Assembly: GCA_964509545.1 (NCBI GenBank)
Contig: CAZDXQ010000001.1
Coordinates: 456,989-520,988 of the forward strand
Reading direction: 5' to 3'
Length of the DNA stretch: 64,000 nucleotides
Origin: JADJWR01 sp964509545
GTDB lineage: Bacteria > Pseudomonadota > Gammaproteobacteria > Burkholderiales > Burkholderiaceae_F
Of this stretch, positions 58,452 through 64,000 are shown in pieces. Numbering within the stretch: position 1 is the stretch's first letter; every line of letters begins with the position of its first letter. A program made the translations under genes and the position numbers. Under the pieces are notes generated by a model, which saw only the letters and a list, made by a program, of their open reading frames with translations, searched no databases and was not told the origin of the DNA.

Positions 58452-59003
58452 CGGGAGGCAACAACGGGCCGCACCGGGCGGCGTCGAGCGGAGGGCGAAG
58501 GATACGCGGGTCGAGGGCGCGCCTGCTCGCCCCCCGCAGGGCGGGCCGGCGGCTGACGCGCGTCGCCTGGCACCAGGCCGATTCTCGTTGCAACTCGACC
58601 GCCACGCATTCAACGCGTAGCGATGCCGCTCGCCCACACCTCCTTCCTGAACCACTCGTTTTCGCTCTCGTGCCGATTGCCGCACTCGTTGAGCCGATCG
58701 GCGAACTCCAGGCTGCTGCACGGCATGGCGAACCGCTTTCCCGGCCAACCGACTTGTGCAGTCTGCGCAGTCCGGCAGAACGCGCGCAATGCACCGCCTG
58801 ATTGCTTCCTCTGTCGCGCCGGTCCCATCGGCCACGGCAAGCCTGCGCATCGCCCCGCCGGCCGCGCCGGGGTTACGCCGCTGAAACACAGCAGAACAAA
58901 CCGGGCCGCTTCGGACATCGCGTAATTACCCCCGCTGCCTACTGTGCCCAGCCATGGGATGCCGCGCCCATGGCGCGGCGACAACTGGACGCAGAGGCGG
59001 GAA
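58452..59003. other. Intergenic region with an unrecognised minus-strand frame
   Basis: 552 bases between prfC and the MFS gene. An open minus frame (58610-58918, ATG at 58918, 102 residues) ends in coding-like sequence: FADRLNECGNRHESENEWFR, KEVWASGIATR. Its first half looks random. It may be the tail of a lost gene or a small unknown gene. No RNA gene was seen. Confidence 0.4.
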
Positions 59004-60239
59004 ATGAAGACGTCGGAACCGGCGGCGATGCCGGGCTTTGCAGCGCCAGTGCTGGCCGCGGCGGCGTTGATGGCGATCCTCATGGGTTCGCGCTCGTCGA
59101 TGGGATTGTTCATCGGACCGATCAACACCGCCACCGCACTCGGCGCGGCAACCATCAGCCTGGCCTTCGCGCTCAGCCAGCTTGCGTGGGGCGCGGCGCA
59201 GCCCGTCGCCGGGCTGCTCGCCGCTCGCCACGGCACCGCACCCGTACTCGTCGCCGGCGGCGTGCTGTCGGCCGTCGCGCTGGCGCTGATCACGGTGGCC
59301 ACGAGCGGTCCGGCACTGATCGCGGTGCTGGTGCTGGCCGGTGCCGCCGGCGCCGCCGCGGGCGGAGCGCCGCTGCTGATGGGCGCGGTGGCGCAGCGGG
59401 TCTGCGCCGAACGGCGAGGCCTGGCGATGGGGCTGGTCAGCGCCGGCAGTTCTGCCGGTCAGTTGCTGATGGCGCCGCTGGCAGCGCTGCTGATCGGCGG
59501 CATCGGCTGGCAAGGCGCGATGCTGGCCTTCGTCGCGCTGGTGCTGGCGGTGCTGCCACTGGCCTGGGTGTTCCGCGGCTCCGCGGCGCCTGCACAGACC
59601 GAAGCGCCGAACGCGGCGAATGCCGACGCGCGCTCTGCGTTCCGCGATCCGAACTACTGGTTCGTCACCGCCGGCTTCTTCGTCTGCGGCTTTCATGTGT
59701 CTTTCCTGGTCACGCACATGCCGGGCGTGCTTGAACTGTGCGGCTTTTCGACCAGCTTCTCCGGCCTGTGGCTGGCCGTCGTCGGCGGCTGCAACATCAT
59801 CGGCAGCCTGGCCTCCGGCTGGCTGATGCAACGGCTGCCGATGAAGGCGCTGCTCGGCACGCTGTACGCGCTGCGCGCAGTCGGCGTGGCGCTGTTCCTG
59901 ATGCTGCCCGCGAGCCGCGAGATGCTGCTCGGCTTCGCGCTGTGGATGGGGCTGACCTACATGGCGACGCTGCCGCCGACCACCGGCATCATCGCCAAGC
60001 TGTATGGCGCACGGAACGTGGCCGTGCTGTTCGGCGTGACGATGGCCCTGCACCAGGTGGGCAGTTTCCTCGGCGTCTGGCTGGGCGGGCTCGAACTGGA
60101 ACTGACCGGCGGCTACCAGTGGGTGTGGGTGCTCGACATGCTCTTGGCGGCCGCGGCGGCACTGCTGCACCTGCCGATCCGCGAGGGCGAGGCCGGCCGC
60201 AGGCTGCCGGCGGCGCTCGCCGGCGCGGCCTCGCGCTGA
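59004..60239 (+). CDS. MFS transporter (oxalate/formate- or monocarboxylate-type)
   Basis: 411 residues with twelve membrane segments. Features: LMGSRSSMGLFIGPINTATA, LSQLAWGAAQPVAGLLAARH (motif A region), RRGLAMGLVSAGSSAGQLLM, and the mid-protein AFRDPNYWFVTAGFFVCGFH. Similar in type to the MFS gene at 51740. ATG at 59004 with GGCGGGAA upstream. Substrate unknown. Confidence 0.85.
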   Translation: MKTSEPAAMPGFAAPVLAAAALMAILMGSRSSMGLFIGPINTATALGAATISLAFALSQLAWGAAQPVAGLLAARHGTAPVLVAGGVLSAVALALITVATSGPALIAVLVLAGAAGAAAGGAPLLMGAVAQRVCAERRGLAMGLVSAGSSAGQLLMAPLAALLIGGIGWQGAMLAFVALVLAVLPLAWVFRGSAAPAQTEAPNAANADARSAFRDPNYWFVTAGFFVCGFHVSFLVTHMPGVLELCGFSTSFSGLWLAVVGGCNIIGSLASGWLMQRLPMKALLGTLYALRAVGVALFLMLPASREMLLGFALWMGLTYMATLPPTTGIIAKLYGARNVAVLFGVTMALHQVGSFLGVWLGGLELELTGGYQWVWVLDMLLAAAAALLHLPIREGEAGRRLPAALAGAASR

Positions 60240-60324
60240 ACCGGGACAGCACCCCGGCTTGCGCTGAATCAATGGCGCCGGTCGCCGCGCTGCGGTCAAA
60301 TGCGGTTTCTTCCGCCCGGCAGCG

Positions 60325-61227
60325 ATGAACACCCGCGAGTCACTTCCGCAACGGCTGCTGGCCACCGCACGTGGCAGCCTCGCCGCGCTGGCGCTCACCA
60401 CCAACGTGCTGTTCTTCTGCCTGCTGATGGTGCCGGTGTCGCTGGTCAAGCTCGCGGTGTCGTTCAGGCCGGCGCGGCGCGTGATCGACCGCACGCTGAA
60501 CTGGATCGCCATGTCGTGGATCGGCGTGAACAACGCCTGGATCGCGGCAGTCGGCAACGCCGGCTGGAGCGTCACGGGGGTCGACGGGCTGCGCCGCGAC
60601 GACTGGTACCTGGTGGCGGCCAACCACCAGAGCTGGGTCGACATCCTGGTGCTGCAGAAGATCTTCAGCGGCCGGGTGCCGATGCTGAAGTTCTTCCTCA
60701 AGCGGCAGCTCATCTATGTGCCGGTGATCGGCCTGGCCTGGTGGGCGCTCGATTTCCCGTTCATGCGGCGCAGTGGCGGCATGAGCAGCGCGCGCGATCT
60801 GGAGCGGGCGCGACGAGCCTGCGAGAAGTTCCGCCTGGTGCCGACGGCGGTGATCAACTTCCTCGAAGGCACGCGCTTTTCGCAGCACAAGCACGACCTG
60901 CAGCGCTCGCCGTACCGCCACCTGCTGAAGCCGCGCAGCGGCGGACTGGCCATGGCGCTGTCCACACTCGGCAGCCACTGCCACCGGCTGCTCGACGTGA
61001 CGATCGTCTATCCGCACGGCGCGCCGAAGTTCTGGCACCTGTTGTCGGGTCGGGTCGACGACGTGATCATCCGCGTCACGCAGCGCGAGATCCCGCAGGA
61101 GCTGCTCGGCGGCGACTATGCCGGCGATGCCGGCTTCCGTGCCCGGATGCAGGACTGGGTCAACACGCTGTGGACGGAGAAGGATGCGCTGATCGGGCAG
61201 TTGCTGCCGAAGCCCACGGCCGCGTAG
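60325..61227 (+). CDS. 1-acylglycerol-3-phosphate acyltransferase family protein (YihG-like)
   Basis: 300 residues. PlsC-type motifs: HX4D as AANHQSWVDILVLQKIF, the glycine/Glu motif as VINFLEGTRFSQHKHD, and the late LDVTIVYPHGAPKFWHLLSG. An N-terminal membrane segment (LTTNVLFFCLLMVPVSLVKL) anchors it. Family members such as YihG attach acyl chains to lysophosphatidic acid or related acceptors. It lies 85 bases behind the MFS gene. Confidence 0.9.
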   Translation: MNTRESLPQRLLATARGSLAALALTTNVLFFCLLMVPVSLVKLAVSFRPARRVIDRTLNWIAMSWIGVNNAWIAAVGNAGWSVTGVDGLRRDDWYLVAANHQSWVDILVLQKIFSGRVPMLKFFLKRQLIYVPVIGLAWWALDFPFMRRSGGMSSARDLERARRACEKFRLVPTAVINFLEGTRFSQHKHDLQRSPYRHLLKPRSGGLAMALSTLGSHCHRLLDVTIVYPHGAPKFWHLLSGRVDDVIIRVTQREIPQELLGGDYAGDAGFRARMQDWVNTLWTEKDALIGQLLPKPTAA

Positions 61228-61412
61228 GTTGGCTGCATCTGCCCGAGCAGGTGGCGCGCGGCAGCCGCGCGCACCGGCAGCCGCCTGGATCGCCGATGCC
61301 GCAGTGACAGGCAGCGCCGCAGCGGGCGCAGTCGCGGTCCGCCGCCAGGCGCGATGAAGTCGGCGTCGCCATCGGCGGGCCGCTGTCGTCGTGGCCGCCA
61401 GCCGCTTCGCGC

Positions 61413-62069
61413 CTACTTGACGGCGAAGCAGTAGTACAGGCCCGCGCCGCCGGTCATCCGCAGCGCTTCCAGACCGCAGCCGCGCGTGGCGTGCGACGAG
61501 TTCCACGACCGCGACGGTTCGTCGTCGCGCAGCCCGATGCGGTCGTGGTGGCCGACGATCGCCGAGCCTTCGCCGCTCTTCGTCCAGTTGCCGCAGGTGG
61601 TGTCCTTGTCAGGCGCGAAGGCGCGGCCGTCGGGCTGAGAGCCGGTCAGGATGTCGTGGTCGTTGGGCGAATCGCCGCGACCGCGGACGACCTGTCCTTT
61701 CTCGGCCAGCGCCGTTTCCTTGGTCAGGTTGTTGGCGCCGTGCAGCTCGTCGACATTCTTCGCGACGACGACGCCCTTGGCGTTCACCCACGGCCCATTG
61801 CCGATGCGGTCGCGCGCGTTGACCGCCGCCTTGCCGTCGGCGGCGCTCGTGCTCAGGTAGGCGCGCCAGGTCCTGCCGCCGGCGCCGGCCGCCGCAGCCA
61901 GTGCCTGGCAATGCCGGTCGGCGCCTTCCAGGCCGCCGAGGTCGGCGCCCTTGCCCGGGTTGGCGCTGGTGACGAAGAACGACATCGGACTCTGTGCCTC
62001 GGCAACGGTGGTGGCCATCGTCAGGGCGGACACGATCGCGCACATCACGCGCTTCGCGACATCGGGCAT
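61413..62069 (-). CDS. Lectin-like (C-type-lectin fold) periplasmic protein, copy 2
   Basis: 218 residues. A cleavable signal (IVSALTMATTVAEAQSP) without lipobox. The mature part has the same motif order as the protein at 18693-19376: MSFFVTSANPGKGADLGGLE, ADRHCQALAAAAGAG, RTWRAYLST, VNARDRIGNGPWVNAKGVVV, NNLTKETALAEKGQ, CGNWTKSGEGSAIVGHHDR and GAGLYYCFAVK. The four cysteines match. GGAGAAGCCGC precedes the ATG. Ligand unknown. Confidence 0.8.
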   Translation of the reverse strand: MPDVAKRVMCAIVSALTMATTVAEAQSPMSFFVTSANPGKGADLGGLEGADRHCQALAAAAGAGGRTWRAYLSTSAADGKAAVNARDRIGNGPWVNAKGVVVAKNVDELHGANNLTKETALAEKGQVVRGRGDSPNDHDILTGSQPDGRAFAPDKDTTCGNWTKSGEGSAIVGHHDRIGLRDDEPSRSWNSSHATRGCGLEALRMTGGAGLYYCFAVK

Positions 62070-62612
62070 GCGGCTTCTCCTCGCAGGTGGCGCCGGCGGG
62101 CGTGCCCGGCGGCGACGAGACTATGCGCACGGCCGTGCGCGCTCAAGCGCCGCAGCTCCCGGCTTTGCGCAGCCGGCGACGGCTCCGGGCCGCAGCGCCT
62201 TCGAGATGCCGTCGAGGCTGGCTACCTGGCCCGGCCGCTCGTGGAAACGGCGTGCGGTGGGCGCTGCCGGGCGCAGGCCAGCTTCATCAACACACCACCG
62301 GCCGACTTCGCGCGCCGCTCGACGTGCGGCATCGAGGCTTCGCCGATGCGCGGGTGGATCAGGTGCATCACCACGCCGGCGGGCCAGCGATCGGGACCTC
62401 GAACGCCACTGCGGTTACACGACTGAAACTTCGCCGAACCGATCGAAATCAGCGCATCACACCCGGTCACTAGTCTGCTGCGAGCCCCCGAATCGGCCGG
62501 CACGCCGCGGTCAGGGCGTCATGCCGGCCGCGCTGCAATGGGGCCGCGGCGCGGTTCGACGCGATTGCCGTCCGTTGCAGGGGATCTTTCATCGCGCTGC
62601 GCGGAGGCGCAC
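62070..62612. other. Intergenic region with possible gene remnant
   Basis: 543 bases between the divergent lectin-like and EamA genes. A minus-strand stretch (about 62230-62410) reads RWPAGVVMHLIHPRIGEASM, PHVERRAKSAGGVLMKLA, which looks coding but is bounded by non-coding sequence and not recognised. A short AT-richer patch near 62410-62475 may hold a promoter. Nothing firm. Confidence 0.35.
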
Positions 62613-63521
62613 ATGCAGACAAGCACCGCCGGTACCACGAGAACGCAGTTCGATCCCACCTATGTCGCGCTGACGCTCACGGCGCTGCTGTGGTCGAGCA
62701 ACTTCGTCATCGGTCGAGCGATCCACGAGGAGGTCACCCCGGCGACGATGAACTTCCTGCGCTGGGCGATCGCGCTCGTGGTGCTGGTTCCGGCGACGTG
62801 GGTCGATCTGCGCCGGCACCGCGTGATCCTCCTGCGGCATTGGACGCTGATCGCCCTGCTCGGACTCACGGGCGTCGCGGCGTTCCAGACGCTGTGCTAT
62901 TTCGCGCTCACCCAGACCACGGCGCTGAACACGATCCTGCTGTTGTCGCTGGCGCCACTGGCGATCGTCGCTCTGTCCTGGCTGGCCCTCGGCGAGCGCA
63001 TCTCCCGCCTGCAGGCGGCGGGAATGGTCACGTCGCTCGGCGGCGCAGCGGTGCTGATCCTGCACGGCGACGCGGCGGCGCTCTTCGCGCTGAGCCTGAA
63101 CGCCGGCGACCTCTGGATGCTCGTCGCGGTCGGGCTCTGGGCGGTCTATTCGGTACTGCTGAAGCGCCGGCCGGCGGAAATGCCGCCGCTGGCGCTGCAC
63201 ACTGCGTCGGTGGCCGCCGGAACGCTGTGGATGCTGCCGCTGTTCGGCCTGGACGCCGCGCTCGGCCGCGGCCTGCCGACCGCGCCGGCCGCCTGGGCAG
63301 CGATCGGCTTGGTCGCCGTGTTCTCCTCCGCGATCGCGCACGCACTGTGGGTGCGCGGCGTTGCCGCCATCGGGCCGAACCGGGCCGGCGTCTTCATTCA
63401 TCTGATGCCGATGTTCGGCGCCTTGCTCGCCATCACGTTCCTCGGCGAGGAGCTCGCGACGCATCACGTCATCGGCGCCGCGCTCGTGCTCTGCGGCGTC
63501 GCGCTGACCAGCCGCAAGTAG
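62613..63521 (+). CDS. EamA/DMT-family transporter
   Basis: 302 residues, ten membrane segments in two EamA halves: LTALLWSSNFVIGRAIHEEV, LTGVAAFQTLCYFALTQTTA, LALGERISRLQAAGMVTSLG (end of half 1), then LWMLVAVGLWAVYSVLLKRR and GVFIHLMPMFGALLAITFLG. ATG at 62613 with GGAGG upstream. Exporter of metabolites; the substrate cannot be predicted. Confidence 0.88.
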   Translation: MQTSTAGTTRTQFDPTYVALTLTALLWSSNFVIGRAIHEEVTPATMNFLRWAIALVVLVPATWVDLRRHRVILLRHWTLIALLGLTGVAAFQTLCYFALTQTTALNTILLLSLAPLAIVALSWLALGERISRLQAAGMVTSLGGAAVLILHGDAAALFALSLNAGDLWMLVAVGLWAVYSVLLKRRPAEMPPLALHTASVAAGTLWMLPLFGLDAALGRGLPTAPAAWAAIGLVAVFSSAIAHALWVRGVAAIGPNRAGVFIHLMPMFGALLAITFLGEELATHHVIGAALVLCGVALTSRK

Positions 63522-64000
63522 CGCCGACGGAGCGTCCGCGTATTCGTCGAGCCGCTCGGCTAGTCGCGATGCTTGCCGGCGTCCGCTGCTGTTCGCGCCG
63601 GTCGCCTGGCATCGCTCACCGGGTCACCGGCACAGACCGCAGAGGCAACGCGCCGCCACCGCGAGTCCGGCGGTCGAGGTCGCGCCGAGAACGCGGGCTT
63701 TGCACCCAGCGTTGCGTCGCGCGTCACGGCCGGGACGTGTTGCTTGACCGCACGTTTTTCGGGTCATCGTCCATGTAGTTGGCACTACGGCCCCTGGTCG
63801 CGTCGAGGCCAAGGGGCCAAGAACGAGCTTCAGCGGAACGCGCCACGACCCGACAGGTGCGGCCAGCCTCGGTCATTGCGGGGCGTGCAGGCCACGTCGT
63901 GAGCAGCGTGCGCCTGGATGAAGGCCTGATTGCAGGGGCTATGTCAGTAGAACCTATCTCAAAACCCCTTCAGCAGGATCGATAGTGCCGCGAGCTGCAC
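63522..64000. other. Right-end region without recognised gene
   Basis: 479 bases after the last gene. Short open frames on both strands have arginine-rich shadow-type composition. No RNA gene, hairpin or known repeat was identified. Confidence 0.45.

Noticed and set aside
1..64000. CRISPR arrays, rRNA, tRNA, insertion sequences or attachment sites
   Set aside because: No regular spaced repeats, no recognisable RNA genes, no transposase or integrase motifs, and no terminal inverted repeats with target duplications were seen by eye.

Overview
The window is a very GC-rich (about 70 % by eye), gene-dense bacterial chromosome segment. The acoXABC acetoin dehydrogenase operon, beta/gammaproteobacterial-type GshA, Coq7/UbiG ubiquinone enzymes, cytochrome c4, HiPIP-like protein, WS/DGAT acyltransferase and ECF sigma/anti-sigma pair together point to a betaproteobacterium, probably Burkholderiales or Rhodocyclales. 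No rRNA, tRNA, CRISPR array, phage or intact insertion sequence was recognised.

Layout. 1-3.2 kb: end of a PhoX phosphatase and an MFS transporter. 3.2-8.4 kb, minus strand: acoX-acoA-acoB-(40-codon repeat ORF)-acoC plus a lipoate-ligase-like gene, one operon for acetoin cleavage. Every step from acoB to acoC is translationally coupled through a tiny ORF made of two 20-codon repeats. 8.6-19.4 kb: a damaged DUF4143 ATPase, YihY, a fibronectin-III/propeller lipoprotein, a second AAA ATPase, a Spy/SHOCT envelope pair, a DUF5916 outer-membrane-type protein and a lectin-like lipoprotein.

19.4-29.1 kb is a worn-out defence and toxin-antitoxin island. It holds a broken HEPN-type gene, three separate decayed pieces of type I methylase hsdM, a truncated hsdR N-terminus, an orphan HepT-like gene, two apparently intact toxin-antitoxin pairs (AbrB/PIN and DUF433/DUF5615) and a cold-shock/membrane/Excalibur fusion. 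At its centre is an intact 1718-residue protein joining a DEDD exonuclease, a RecQ helicase and a UvrD-type helicase.

30.7-37.9 kb: about ten minus-strand genes, several touching or overlapping (FAD oxidoreductase, small proteins, fasciclin, SDR, HiPIP-like, membrane protein, UbiG, DCC-Coq7 fusion), face a divergent MerR regulator across an AT-rich control region with a perfect 7+7 inverted repeat. The gene set resembles light/oxidative-stress clusters run by LitR-like MerR proteins (inference). Several members lack canonical residues: the HiPIP lacks one cysteine, the SDR lacks the catalytic tyrosine, and the MerR effector domain shows no B12 ligand.

38-47.7 kb: a PQQ-type dehydrogenase/cytochrome c4 pair, an EamA transporter, a cupin, WS/DGAT, an HD alarmone-hydrolase-like protein, gshA, and an ECF sigma factor whose anti-sigma partner ends in a periplasmic DsrE-like domain closely resembling the divergently encoded exported DsrE protein. 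47.8-64 kb: mostly ordinary genes (methyltransferase, penicillin acylase, MFS transporters, SDR, CBS protein, dinB, HicA-like, prfC, acyltransferase, a second lectin-like protein, EamA).
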